Source: Taenia hydatigena
Taxonomy: Eukaryota > Platyhelminthes > Cestoda > Cyclophyllidea > Taeniidae
NCBI GenBank assembly: GCA_036345935.2
Contig: JADWOT020000007.1
Location: 8,554,163 to 8,618,162 of the forward strand
Length of the DNA stretch: 64,000 nucleotides
Direction: 5' to 3'
Each line of letters opens with the position of its first letter. Within the stretch, counting starts at the first letter, position 1. Below the pieces are notes generated by a model. It was not told where the DNA came from. It did not search any database and saw nothing but the letters and a program-made list of their open reading frames with translations. Positions 36,540 through 50,300 of this stretch are shown here, piece by piece. Both the position numbers and the translations under genes were made by a program.

Positions 36540-36965
36540 GGCTATTTGGCAGGAGGACTAAGTTCAGTCAAAAGCTGGCGTCCAAAACGTGCACCCAGTT
36601 CTGCAAGACATTCACAATTCTTAAAAAAGGGAACCCGATTCTTGTTATCCGAAGATCTGGGGTTGTCATTTACTGTTCAACCAATCAACCTGGTCGTGTA
36701 CTTAGCATCGGAGAATATTGTTGCCTGGACGGCTTCCTTTTTGATAGTTCCACAAGTGCATGCATCCATGTTATCGATGCTGGCAAGCAGCGTCTTAACG
36801 TCTTCTTCCATCTCAGCTACGATATGCCTAATTAGTAGTAGTTGACACACCACACTCCTCCATTCCATCCAGCATAACGAGATGCTTTGTTTTGCCTTGA
36901 TTTTTTGCACTCTCGAAACCTTTGAGGATGGGTATAACACTCAATGTCTGTTAAGTTGATTAGAA
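36540..36965 (-). pseudogene. Broken coding-like segment, family unknown
   Basis: On the minus strand the segment follows a good-looking 3' splice site (TTTTCTAATCAACTTAACAG, with a branch-like CTAAT) near 36965. One frame then gives VIPILKGFESAKNQGKTKHL; a shift of frame gives AEMEEDVKTLLASIDNMDAC and EAVQATIFSDAKYTTRLIG; an in-frame TGA follows, and the same frame continues as NRVPFFKNCECLAELGARFG. The composition looks like real protein and the lesions suggest a pseudogene. I cannot name the family. It lies 1.6 kb downstream of the RRM pseudogene on the same strand, but I cannot show that they were one gene. Confidence 0.35.
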
Positions 36966-37439
36966 AACATGCGTTTCAAGCTACACTCATAGGCTCTCCG
37001 CTACAAACAGTCCCCACATTCGATTTGCAGCATTTGCAACTACAGTGCTGCAGCTTAACCATGGGAACGCAAAACTCACTTGCACCCGATTTCTTCGTCG
37101 GATTCCGAGTCTGTCGAGAAGGTGCTTTGAACCAAAACGAGTCCTCGGCATCGGAGTCATAAAAGGCACCGTTTTAGAAAAGGGTATCACCCACTTGATA
37201 TATGTCGTTGGAACTGTGCAAAGAATTGGGCATTTTAAGTGATATTTTCCTATTTCGATGGGCTGCACAAACCACATGAGGTGGTGGTGTTATAGGAAAC
37301 CACCAAATCAACTGATGATGCAAACACTGAATCCGAGAAAACAATATATTTACGTATTATCAAATTAGGCCAATGACAGCAGTTGCAAGGTCTCGAAATC
37401 CAGAGGATCATGATACTGAAAACGGGCACCAAATGCACT

Positions 37440-37905
37440 TCTATTGAATATTACGAGGAACATTGCGTTCGAAAATACGGTGGGTGAAATGTGCACTGAT
37501 CTTCTCCTGCAGTTCTTTGCTAATATGCGTGACATTCAGTGCATGTTGGGTTTGGTTTGGAACAAGTATATTAGGACACATTTCCCCAATACTGCATGCA
37601 CGCACAAACTCCAGTAATAATATTTTACTACTTTACTTGCCATGGCACCCACGTAGCAGAGAAGTGCGGATGCATTACCCACCTCTTCTCACGAAAGCAC
37701 TTGGGTTTAAAGTCTATCAGATGGCTACTTTGAACCGACTTGCGGATCCCATCCACGAAGGAAAAATGGGCATCGGGTTATGCAAACGAAGGCCAATGAT
37801 TTTAGCCATTTCGTTCTTTATAGGACTGCAAAACCACTCCAAGAGTTCAGAAGCAAAGCCATCAAATCTATCAACTCGGTTCATTTCTGATACTGGAATG
37901 TAGTA
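37440..37905 (-). pseudogene. Further broken coding-like segments, family unknown
   Basis: Minus-strand frames interrupted by stops and frame changes read like protein: RFDGFASELLEWFC with KNEMAKIIGLRLHNPM at about 37710-37870, and NVTHISKELQEKISAHFTHR at about 37450-37545. The plus strand also has a 146-codon open frame (37463-37903) over the same bases, so at least one is chance. No motif identifies either. Offered only as a possible continuation of the decayed minus-strand gene material around it. Confidence 0.25.
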
Positions 37906-38576
37906 TATAGATCAATTTCATTAACGCGTGAAGATAATATGTAGTTTGTATAATCTTACTCTTGCCCTTCCCACTTATTGGGAGACGGGTGTGTGTTCCA
38001 ACGCATTTAACTTAATTAGAGAAAATTGACACCATGTCACACTCTTACAGCATCACATTCGCACACACAATCGGCTTAACTTATTTGCCACTGCATCGCT
38101 GTCACAAGAATTAGTGCGCAACACTCACCGGTGCTTGCATGCGAATTTGGGTCCCAACTCTTCGCGGCAGTTTCTATTAGTCCAATTGTGAATTACAGAG
38201 ACCATAGCAAAGAAAGCATCATCTTGAGTGAAGCTGATACCCACTTTGGCTTTGTTATTGGAGCTGCTCGCAAATATCTAGCGTTTATCTTCAATTGGAC
38301 TGTGTTAATTACATGAAGCGATGAGGATACGAAACTTGCCAAATCTACTAAAATATGCAAGCACGAGCATTAACACCCTAGTCTGGCTAATTTGATACTC
38401 GCAGCACTAGCGAGGCCTCAACCTTTACTACAAAATGGTAACTGGACACCAGGCACCACGTGCGAATTTCAAATAAGACACCCTTGAGCAATAATTCATG
38501 ACAATCTATCAGTGCAAGCAGCAGAATTTTTGAAAGCTGCAAAGCGATAAATCCATACGCGCCCTTGTTCCCAACC

Positions 38577-39196
38577 ATTTGGCAGTGGCACGCGAACTGT
38601 TACATTCTCAAGGCGGACAAGAGTCGCTAGCATTGCCATTGCATTGGAGAAATCAACAAAGGCTTTGCGCACGGGTTGGTTATCCTCACGTTTTTAATTG
38701 CACCAAATTGACCAAAGGGCTCCCGGATGTCTATGTTATTGGTATTGTACGAAATTTCGCAGCCAGCCAGCTGATGACCAATTTCGATGTCATTTGGAAT
38801 TGCTGTCTTTCTGCTAATTGGCAAATAAATTAATTGGATTCGCTGCAAAATCTCAAAATGTGCAGCAATGACCCACGTTGAGCTCTACAAATATGCTGGT
38901 TGCACGACAATTCTTCTTCCGTATAGTTGATGAGGACAGGACTCCAAAGCAGCCTTCACTTCTTGCGGTGTGCTCATTTTCACGAAGGCAATGCCTCGCG
39001 GTCTCCCACTCCCACGCTCACGAATCAGATTTACACTTATAACCTTGCCGTAGCAAGAGAGAGCCCCTTCAAGTCCTGCTGCGTGGTGCAATGGCTCAGA
39101 TTACAAGCGAAGAGGCTTAGCAAATCCACTTTACGCCTGGCACCGGTACCAGTAGCCTTGCTTTTACTCCCCACTTCCTTGTCCTCATCCTTGAAT
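38577..39196 (-). pseudogene. Tandem-RRM RNA-binding protein pseudogene
   Basis: Two RNA-recognition motifs can be read on the minus strand. RRM1 has an RNP2-like core SLFACNL (39097-39117), a helix TTQQDL, then after a frameshift YGKVISVNLIRERGSGRPRG running into an RNP1 core RGIAFVKM (38975-38998) and a closing LYGRRIVVQPA. A TAG stop follows at 38885-38887. RRM2 continues in the same frame with IDIREPFGQFGAIKNVRI and, after a second frameshift, an RNP1 remnant RKAFVDF. A Lys/Asp-rich linker (KDEDKE) precedes RRM1. RRM proteins bind single-stranded RNA through the RNP1 and RNP2 aromatic residues. Two frameshifts, one stop and no introns make this a pseudogene, probably a retrocopy. Confidence 0.82.
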
Positions 39197-42100
39197 TACC
39201 CTATCATTGCACCATAAGCAAATATGAATCTCTAGTTCATGTCTTATATCGTTCTACCCAGGGATAAATCCACGAATCTCTCGCTCTATCGGTGCGAAAC
39301 CATATTCTAGTTGACTAGCTCAACATAATTCAATCACTCTAAACATCATGATAACTCATGTTTTTTTCTTACCTGGTGTAACTGTATAGTGTGAAGAGTT
39401 GGTAAAAGAGAAGTCCTATTAGGGTTCAGCTTGTTGTATCCGATTTCTCCAACTCATCAGCTAACAATCATGACCATCTATAGACTCACTTTTATGCATT
39501 TATTAATAGCAAAGGAAAACGCTTCATACTGTGCGCTCTGGTTCAACCTCTAATTTTCCTTCTCCTTTCTGTACTCTTGCTATGCAAATCGAGCGGGATA
39601 AGTTATTAATTTGGACATCAAGACTTAATTGAGGAGCAATGCGACCTCAAAGAGGATACTCTTCAAGGACCGACCAACTAAAAAAAGCAGAAAACATTTA
39701 ACATTCTTCTCTCGTCAGGAAGGATCTTATACGCACGTGACCGTCACAGACAAGATTCAGGTATTCTTGGATTGTGCCATCCCTAGCTTTTTTATCTCTC
39801 CTACGGACTACGTTTTACTGCGTGATTTTTATAGGCATCGTCTGTGCTTACATCGATACCCATGCCGCGGCCAGCTGACCCTCTCACACATGCCACACAA
39901 AACGAAAGGAGGCCTCAAATTATGTTTGGTAGAGGAGGGCAATTACCATGCTGCGCGTGCATTTAATCTTTAAAGCTGCACCGAGGAGAGAATTGGGATA
40001 GAACAGCCTCGACTTTAGCTTCAATGTCTCGGTATAAATGACGGCACTGGACACAGGCCTGACGATTGCGGTGATGGCAAAGAACTAATCAGTTAGGCTC
40101 TAGCTGTCAATTCGGTCGCTCCTCCTGCCTTTTTATTATCTATCTGCCGTTTCTTCCTCTGTTCCAGCATCGGATACAGACATAGCTGCGCTCCAGCACT
40201 TCACTTGGGGAAGTATTTTGCTGCGTTACTTTCCGTGTTGCAATGAACGCAAGACGCTGCCAGCAGAAGTGGTCATTTGGACTGCAGGCATCACTTGTCC
40301 TTTTCGGCACAGAAGAAAGCGTTATGCGAATCTGCTATCTGTCTCACAGAATGTTGCCGCTTTTCATCAAATCTGGCGATTCCAACTTAAGGTGGGACTC
40401 ACAGAGGTGGATTTGAGCCTAGCATCCTTCAACTATGGACAAAGCAGCAACCATACCCAAAGCATCTCCTCCAAAGTCACCTTTTTCTAATGAGAATGAA
40501 AAGTGTTTATCACTACAGCTTTGAAGACACATGCAGGCTATCTACTACTGATTTTGGGTGAGTCGCTCTTCCACTCTCAATCATTGTGACACCTGAGACC
40601 TTCGATTCCCCAGACCTCATTTCTACCAAAATCTGTTCTCAGCCCCTAGTCCCTCCCACGTGCTCGTAACTTCATATACGATTTTTGTGCAAAATTCTTC
40701 CGGTCCGATGCTTCTACCTGCAAGTTCAACATGCGTTTTGCAGGCATTATTTATGCCTCTTCAATCTTGAGATAGTTAGTGGCAGTGTACTTGCCCTTTG
40801 CTGGAACCAGCATATGCGTTCGAGCAAAATCTCTCAGCTGATTCTCCTATCCATCTATATGGATGGAAAAATGCCCAGTTAAAAATTACTGGTTTTCAAT
40901 TTTAATGTCTCAGAAAGTGTTGCTAATCAATGCTACCTCCTTTCCAAATATTAGCGATGCCACAATAAAAGTCAAACATTACGTAAATAACTCCCAAGTT
41001 TACGTAAGTCCACAAAGTAGACCAGTGCTCGTTGAATCTGTCCATCCTTCGCAACCCATCCGACCCATTGGCGGTGCGTCATCGCCGATCCAATCATGGT
41101 GGCAGCTTTCGCGATTTCTATTTGTCGAAATCATAAATGCTTTACCAATTATCATGATGAGTTATTGAATTTCAGCTAATAGCTGTGGTTATATTCATAA
41201 CTCCATACCACGCACGCTATACCCAGTGATCCAGACATTGGTCGGTAAGTCTCTTTCATCAACCACTTGAATCACAGCTGCTCCTTTCATGTGTGACAAC
41301 GACTTTGATGCCACTTATCGATATCCTGTTTAGAATTAATTGCTAAGGGGAATGTGTCACCTACAGAACCGGTAACACCGTACACCAATTGATTACATTC
41401 CCGGTAAAATTATAGCTGATGAGGCAGCAAATGCGCATGGTCTGAAGTCTGGTAGGAGGCCTTGATAAATGCAATCAGTTTATAAGTTAGGAATTCCTAA
41501 ATTATGACAAATTACTGGTAATTTTTAGAATTTATGCAGGGCTGGCAAAGACTGAGGAAACGCAACCAGTGGGCACTCTTACCGACTCGTTCTGTAGAAA
41601 AAAATAAAGCGCAGTTACTGCACGACTTCGACACTTCATACAGGCACCAGCTTTTTCTTTGGCATACAATATCTTTTCTTAACTCCCGACAACTTGATAT
41701 GGCGCCACTTTTCATTTTTGCATGAAATCAACCTTAATGTGCAGCTGCGTCGATAAATCACTGCACGTGTGCATTGATCATTTATGTTAACAGCACAGCG
41801 AGCAGGAATCTAATGTATTTGGACATCGTGTTTAGGCAAATGCTTTATTTCCTTTGTCACATTCGAACGCACTTGCTTTCTCACACAATACATTAGACAA
41901 AGGGTGAATGAGACTTCCTTGCATAGACTCTGGGTGCAAGCATTGTCTAGGTATTTTATGTCTTAGGTCTTTGTTGACTGTCTCTATCTAAGAGAGCTAC
42001 CAGTATGGTTTCGCAAGGCCTATTCGATCAAAATTCTGTAGTGTCAATCATGCTGATGGCCCCGATAGGTTTGCTTTGTAGAAGTGCATGCTTTTCCATC

Positions 42101-42471
42101 CAAATGTTAATAAATTTGCTTGTTCACATCACAAATGAAGCACTGCATGAAACTTGGAAGCCTTATAATTGGTCAAGCAGTACATTTAAGTCACATACAG
42201 AGGCCAAGACCAACCTGCTGGTATTTCTATGGACCCGACAAAAGATGTAATCTCACAATCCTTGTAAACTTAAAACTACCTATCTTTTGTGCTACTCACA
42301 GGTAATAAAGACAGTGATTTGCAGAAAAACATGTGATAAAGGAGGTTAATGACCAAAAACCTACTGCCGCAACAAAGAGCAACTCTAGTAACAATGCCAG
42401 CACAGCCATTGCTAACGTTTGAACCACCGATTAATGATAATGACACCGAACTACATGAGCAATCGCAAAGG
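39197..42471. other. No gene recognised
   Basis: Frames up to 114 codons (39629-39973 plus) show no motif. Nothing further is supported. Confidence 0.5.
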
Positions 42472-44125
42472 TGTGGCTAAGTGATTATGACTATGTCATC
42501 TTATACTTTGATCACTCGGATTTTGGGAGTCGGAACTGCGGATACCTGATTGCCCTAGGTGATGTTACTAATCCTGAGCAAGCATTTGTTGTGCCACGCA
42601 TGATGCAGCAAAAGATGCATCCTTTCTTAAATGTGGACTGCACGCTGACGTTCCAGGCCTTAGGTGGTTTTACTTTCCCCTTCTCCGAGTGTTCCCGTAG
42701 ATGGCGCATTTGGTGGAGCAGACGACGGAGATAACATGAAGATAATACGCTAAGTTTGTCTCCATAATATAAGGAGTAGAACTTACCGCGCTTAAGCATA
42801 TTTATGACGACCTGGTCTATGATAACTACCAAGATGAATGTTAAAGGGCGATGCACAAAAGTTACATGCACTTTATTCATGTAGTGGGTGAATTCAGAAC
42901 AGAATTGTGGTGCTTTGTGATTGTCAAGCGATGAATAACACATTAGATTCGTATCGTTCGGTCAATGGGAGGTGCCTTCTTATTGGCCAAATTTGCGGCA
43001 GTCTCTCAGCATGGTCAGTTATCTCGCCTTTTCATCGCATCATTCATCCACTGCGTATAAGCACAAGAGTCTGTTTAGGTAGTCATAATAATTACTAGCT
43101 GCAATTCTAATGCAAACAAGGTTTTTCGCTTATGTCATATGACAAACAGCCCATTAAATTAAATGCTAGATTATACGCCAAGGCGTGGCCGAGTTTGTCT
43201 CTTTTCCTGCGGATCGCTTAATCTGCTGCCATTTTGGTCGCAGTCACGCAGTCGCATTTGCTCTGTTCCAAACCTTGCTACCGTACCCCCTACATCCATG
43301 AAACAAATATAATCGTGCTGCGGGCGTGCACTATTACTAGCCACAACAGTGCCCTCGTGTATTGCTCCGTGACCATCGCGTGAAAGAAACTTGTTTCATG
43401 CTTAAGCATCGCACAGTTCTCTGTGAGTGCACAGAGTACTTGGAACTGGTGCGTCAGCAACACATTGCCCTTTTTAATTAAGTAAATTATGGTGGTGACA
43501 AATCGTTTGATTTTTTCGACTTTTTATCTCCTCCCAGGCTCTTGGGTGCATGTGGGAAGGCAACTGAGCTTGGTCTTGCATAAATTTTTATTTAACTTTG
43601 AGTGTTCTTTTGAGTGTTTTAATGTGAAATGACTTTCCAAAAGTAAAGAACTTGTTGTGGGATTATTCACTGCTTGATAATGGTCGGATTAAACGCCGAT
43701 TCCTCGAAGAAGACCAAGTCCGATGAGCTTTGCGACTTGTGATCGCGGCCGTAACCACAATCAGACTGGACTCCTGATTGGCTATATTAATGAACACAAT
43801 TGGAAGTTTCCAAGCCCGTTGATGTGGCAAATGTAAAACATGCAAATTTTTAAGCCGAATTGCAGGCAACTAGAGCAATATTAAGTAAGTGCTTTTATTA
43901 AGCTGTTGATTCGGCGACTAACGACCCTACAATGGGAACTAATCATGCTGCCTGAATGCGTAGGCATCCAAGCGACTTGCCAACGGCAGTAGAACATAAT
44001 TAGCCCATTTCGACGCAGTTGTGGACTTTGGATATCGACGTTGCATCTTCTTATAAGGTACGGCAAGAATTTTTGAGCACGCAAATGTGCCGTTCAGTTA
44101 CATGTGTACTTGTGTATGCAGGTAA
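42472..44125 (+). repeat. Diverged dispersed repeat C, copy 2 (about 1.65 kb)
   Basis: Partner of 23228-24935, same orientation. It contains an 87-codon frame (42471-42734) corresponding to the end of the 241-codon frame in copy 1. Confidence 0.75.
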
Positions 44126-47100
44126 TAAGGCTGCGTAAGATGCTTTCGCTGGGTTTTATTGGATTGTTGCACCACGATCCGATTGCAGGGGTAGATTGTT
44201 TGTCAGAACACAGGTCACTGTTGAAAGCGCAGCACTTACCACAGGAATTTTTTCTAAAGACCAAGACATTTTTGAAAAGGCGCTTTCTTTTAAATAAATG
44301 ACTGCTTGATTTCCGCTGGCTTTTCCTGGGATGGCGAGATTATCTTGCATTACCGTGTCTTCCTTACCGGTTCAGTAAAAGTTACTCCCAACCTAACTTC
44401 GTGTTTTTTGAAGTTTTGTTGCCTACATCTGTGGTAGTCAAAATTTTACTGTGTGGTCAACTCTTTTGCGTGAAACGACTAAAATTCGAGGGTTCATTTG
44501 CATCGTGCGTCTAATCATGATTTGGCAGTGCTGAACTTTGTTACGCATTTAGTTATCAACTCGCAGAATCACTTTATCTTTCGCTTATGTGCTTCTCGGT
44601 TGCTTACAGTTGAAAGGGCGAACAAGGAGCTAAACAGCTAAGAGTGATCCCATAAGTTGAATCCCACCAGAAATTCCCTTGCTCTAAATTTAACGTCTCT
44701 GAACACACGATTTTCCGTTTTTTAAAAGCTAATTCGCGCATCTAATGTAACCCAGTAAAGTGTGAGCAGCCGATTTAATGATGAGGCAGTCGAACTGTGC
44801 CTACTTGACCTTCATGATTTGCGATTTCGCAATGGCAGTGCATCTTATTCCAATCATTGCGGATTGCTGGTTTTCTCCGTGGAATCGGTCGCACTTAATC
44901 CCATGACACGGATGCAGAAAAAGGGGAAAAGGCATGCAGATTGCCTATGTCTTTGCACTTATGCTTTGCGATTGTACCCGTGTGGGCTGTTTCTCGGAAT
45001 TCCCTGTTGAAAATAATTCAACGAAATTGTTATGCTCATAGAAATCGAGGAATTGACTACAACCCAATGACCACCGTCTCAGGACACGTCATTTTGGGTG
45101 AAACTCACTCTGGACTACATTTAGGATTCATCCTGCTCTGCATGATACGCATCGTTCCTTGAAGTCGCGAGAGCAGAGGCACCGAAAGCAATTTTGAGTC
45201 AGCTAAAGGAGATGGAGCGTTCAACATTTGATGACTTCAATGCCCCATGCTCCCCTTCAAATATTTGCTTGCCTAGTTATTGAAGCAGCTAAAATGTTTA
45301 ATGCTGATGAAAATGGGTATGAAAAAGGTAAAGTTTTTTGATAATATGCTGTTAATGATAGTGGCCTGGACTAGAATTTAAACACCTAGACACATGCCTA
45401 GAGGCAACTGGTAGGTGAGCTGCCTATGAAGGCTTGCAAAGGCTATAAATGCAAGCTTAGACAATAAGTCTGCCTAGGGAGGACGGTAAGGTAGGTATTG
45501 TAGTAGGCCTAAGTGAAAGCCAAGTTCACTATGCTTAAGACGAATGGAGTTAGTTACACGAGAGGAGAAGCTTGTGTTGCATTCACGGTAGTTGAACATA
45601 TCAGCATTGCAGGACGCACTCATTTGCAGATATCGTTTGACAGCAAGAGAAGGCAAATCAGAATAATTGTTGTGACCGTCACCCAAGGGGTGATTTTGGC
45701 AGCGCTGAGCCGTAAAGTGTAACTCGAACTGCAGACGGGAGGATGAAGAGTGACGTCTGATAAAATCATGAAATGAAATCCCACCACGGCGATATCAATT
45801 ATTCAAGAAGCTTGTGATCTACTTTGCTAATTTACTAAACATTTAAAAAGAAGTATCTAGGGAAGATAGAAAGGTCGGTTGGTAGTTTTGGAACTCGACG
45901 GTAGGCCGATTTCTTATGTCGTATGCATGCATGCTTCACTTACTTGACGTTAGTGTCAACTGCGAAAATGTCAAAAGACGCAGATGTCACCGCTCTTTCC
46001 TGTCAGTCGTTAAGTCGGCGATGGGTTCGTCATTCGAACTGGATAGAAAAGCAGTCATGCGAGCCATTCATGTGCAAGCTTGTTTTCACCTTTTCATTGC
46101 AACATCCGCAGGTCCTCCTCAATGTCCTTCTGATAATAACGTGGGAATGGATTTTTGGTTCGAGAATCGTTTATGCATTTCTTTTAAATTAGATGCTGAC
46201 TTTCCAATTTATCTTCATCAAGGCCGGTCTTTCCACAGCGTCAAGCCACGAGATCAGAACTTCCCGCCTTACGACTCCAAGTGCGCTGCGTAATTTTTCG
46301 GTTCCAGTCAAAGAAACAGCAGTATCCGCCTGAAGATGATGCGCTGTTCCATACATTGATGAGATAATAAACCGACATACAGCATCGGTGATTGCATAAG
46401 AGGCAAAAGAGTGTTAATAAACTTCCCATGATACGCATTTAGTTGTTATAACTGGCTTATGCTTAAATGACTTGAATGGCACTAGGTAGATTGTTACTCA
46501 TGCACCATGTAACAATCACCTAAGCATCCTCTCCTGATATATCCGCCGGGTAAATCAAACATTACTGCCATGAACTGGATACTTTTAGCATGCACTCCTA
46601 ATAGTTAGTGCCTTTCAAGGCGTTGCATGCTTTCGGTATTACGAATTTTCTGCTCCCTTTAGTGGGTTGACTTTTTGAATAGGCGACAGGGGATATAGAT
46701 GGAGTAGGAGAGGAGTGAAGTGGGTAGACGAATTGATATGATTTGATTCTGCATGAAATTGATTTCAACTTAAAGTTTAGCAGGACGGTATCGTCGAGTG
46801 GCGTAGTTTACCTGATGAACAATCTACTCGATGCGTGGGACGAGGTCCGCTCTATCTTGTGCCCAACCACATCTTGTTAACCTTCCTTTGCAGCTTACGG
46901 TCAATGGTCATTAAGTGGTAAGGAAAAAATTGACGCAACCGCAGTGGTGCAGATTCTCTAACTTATGGAACAATTATCATTATACGAGACAGAAGATGGT
47001 GATCTGCGCCTTTAATTACCACAAGCATTGCGCTTCGTCTGAGGGCAGTCTCAGCCTGTGTTTGTATGTTGAGATATGACCTTACCAGGTCTCCTCCATC

Positions 47101-50100
47101 CCATCTGTTGTGGCTTTCGAATCAGTGTGTGAGCTAATAAATGGAAAGATATGTGAGTACCTCATTTTTAGTGTGGGTAGATTAGGTTGGCCTTGTGGGT
47201 GAAGACTTCAGTGGAAGATGACGTTTAAGATTGCGGGTGAGTGCCATGTACCAAGTCAATAGATGCTTGCTAAACGGTAAAACACAGCGTTAGAAATGTC
47301 GAAGGAGGCAGTAGCAGAGACAATCCACTTTGCATTGTGTTCATTATATTCTGCACCATGTTTGATGGGTGCTAAACGATACGCCATGGCTTTGAGTCGG
47401 ATTAAGACAAGCGTAATGATGGGAAGCAACCTGAAGCTTAAATTGCAGCGACGCTTGCAACCTTAGTTGTTACTCCTTTGCGCGTCTTTCAGCTTACCAC
47501 ATGGCATCGTTGCTCTGATTGAGTGTATTCAAAAAGCGTACAGTATTATAAGTAACTGACGCCGGAAAAAGAAGATTTATGGATTTGAATCATGAGACAT
47601 GTGTCAAAGAGAGCTGATTTTGGGTGCGATAAGAGAATATCGTTTAAAACAAAATTCTTAAGTTGATGTAAGATAGCCAAGGGAAGAGTAAGGCGTCCTT
47701 TCTAGTCGATCGTGCTGGGAGACAGAAATGCCTCGATGCCATCGTTGTGGTGCCGAGACACGTGCTTCTCGAAGGACACAAGGCAACTTTATCCTTCCTT
47801 CACCTCCAGCCTCCCTAACTGGACACCGATTCGACACATTAGTTAAGTGATTGCTAGTCCGAATTACGCGCAGCTGCGAAATGTCACCACATTAAAAATG
47901 ATACTGAGAGAAACTTTTAGAAGTCTCCCAGCTCTAGCTATTTTTCGATGACAGTTTTTCCATGGCAACATTTACTCATTGTTGTACAAACGTGATAAGG
48001 GAGTTGACGCCTTTAGAATTAATGCATTTTTTACTAAGCATACCGTATCAATCACCGTCAATAATTGTCAGCCTGCTATCCAATCACATTCCATAATTTA
48101 ATCACTGGGTCAAAATTACTCGTGACTGCTTTGTGTGTGGGTCCATCAAAACCGCAGACTGTGAACTGCGGGAGACTGCTAGTTTGCCTTGACAACTAAA
48201 TATCTTGTTATTTCCTTCTTGATTGTCAGTCGAGCTTCAATTATTTGTTGACTTGGTTACTGTCGAACTGATCCCAGCGCGTTTATCTTACGTGTGATAA
48301 TGTTCATCTCGTCGGGATTTATGCATCGCATCGCTTTATATCAATGCTCAATTCAGTCCACATTCTGATATTAATTCATAAAATGTTTATTATTTGAATT
48401 TGTTGCTCCGCGCTACTTGTTTCTTGTCAATAGGAAGCATTTAGACCCTTTTGAGGTTCGTGAGTAAGGATGGCATGGAAAGGAATGCCAATTCGACTGC
48501 AAGCCCGGTTGCAATTCCACCCTCGGCTTACGCACCAACATGGCGTTGGCTACAATTAAATGCGATTCAAAAGCATTTCAATCAGCTCCCGAAGGATAGG
48601 GAGGCAATCGCGTTGATCACAGCTTAAGATGGAATGTTGCAGACACATGGCGCATCACCATCGAAGCCTCGTAACTACTGCGATTCGTAGCCTAGAACTA
48701 AAACGACCCCAATAACCAATTTTGAAACAGGTGATGCGAATGAAGGGCACAAGTACTGGAAATGGGTTGGAGGCCTGGCTGCTGAAGTGATGCAATTCTT
48801 GTGCTTCGCAAATTGGCTAAGTTTGGAAAGGGGTTTGCATGAAAAGGTAGCCCGTTCGATAACAGAACCGGCAGTTCACTAAAGAAGAAACTAAAACATT
48901 TTCAATGCGATTTAGCTAACATTTTGAGTGGTGTGCGCGTTCGGCCGTAAAGGCTCACTTCTACTTGTACTGGTATCAGAAACCCAACGTCGTGTTAACT
49001 GCTATTGGATTGTTAAGTGAAAATGAAGTTGAATCGCAAGTTGATATGCACTCGGAAAATCGTGACCGAATACCTAATCAGTAGTTGATCATTCCCACAG
49101 ATATTAAATGTTGCTGTTTGCTAATGCACATGCCATATTCCACTCTGCCAATGGGCACCTTTGCATTGCCAAACATGTTTCATTCCATCTTTTCCGCACT
49201 TTCAAATTCAAATCACTACACCATCATTTACCACAGCATAGAAGAGTCGTTAACAATCTCTAGCAAGCATCTACCATATTTACTCAGCAATACTTTACAT
49301 GATGCTTACGTGCGTGGCAGTATCATCGCCAGCAATCAAATACTGAATTTGTTCTGCACGTCACGCATGTGTGACATACGAGTTCAAGGGAGAAAATCAG
49401 GATATAACATGTGTACTGGCGGAGTATATGCCAACAGTGGGTTACAGTGAACACAAATCTATAAAAACCTGACACAGAAAGCAGTAAACTTAGTCTTGTT
49501 CTTCACGAAGAACACCTTCACTCAGTAGAATGCTGCTGGAGTGGTCTATTTTCCCCACCCACGACCTTGTTTTTAACATAACACTTTGATCAAACTAAAC
49601 TAAATAAGAGGCCAAAAGGTTAATTGGTGTAGTTGGATAGACAGATTATGGACGGCTGCAATAGCGGCGTTTAGAGGAAATAATCAAGATGTCCCGACCA
49701 TCTATTTTTAGAGTGAAGCCTTCGTGTGGCTACTGAAATTTTCAGGCCCTCATGGGTCTAAAGAAAACTTTAACACGTAGACTAAGTCATTCGCTTCTAA
49801 GGCATGTAATCACACACACGGTCATTTAACCACTCCTCCTTCCATTTGTAGAACTAATAAGTCGCAGAAGGCGTACTTAGATGATCCCTTATGCATGGCT
49901 TATATTAGCCTTGTTCTCATCCAATCAAAGATGCGTTAATTTAAGATATGGAAGGCAATGCAATACCCTGCCTAGCCACATATATTCCACCCGACCTCCC
50001 TGCAGAGGCACAGAGGATCTGTGCCCACTGATCTCGTCTCACAGCTGTTCCAATAGGGCGTAAATACAGGCTGCAAAGAAACATTTGACCTCGCATTTGT

Positions 50101-50206
50101 ATAAGACAGTGTGCTTCCCTGCGACCACTCCTTAGTCGCTACACTGTAAACTGAGTCTTCGTTTGCTTATCTTGAGCTGATGTCATGCATCTGTGGCACG
50201 AGGCAG
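44126..50206. other. No gene recognised over 6 kb
   Basis: The largest frames are 125 codons (45916-46293 plus) and 121 codons (49085-49450 plus); neither has a recognisable motif or splice context. From 46500 to 49080 almost no frame exceeds 60 codons. No RNA gene or clear repeat was seen. Confidence 0.5.
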
Positions 50207-50300
50207 CATGACCGATCGATCTTGCCTGATAAATGTCCATGTCACATAGATGCGAAACAATTGAGTAATTGTCCATTTTAAGTGACAACAACCGCTAACG
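50207..50300 (+). repeat. Short diverged repeat G, copy 1
   Basis: About 95 bp align with 51284-51375 in the same orientation (CTTGCCT, GTCACA-TAG, CATTTTAAGTG(A/G)CAACAACC). Confidence 0.55.

Noticed and set aside
37463..37903. 146-codon plus-strand open frame
   Set aside because: No motif or splice context; the opposite strand reads at least as protein-like, so the frame is probably a shadow.
43170..43215. tRNA-like GGCGTGGCCGAGTTTGTC
   Set aside because: Only a D-arm-like string is present; no anticodon arm or T-arm follows.
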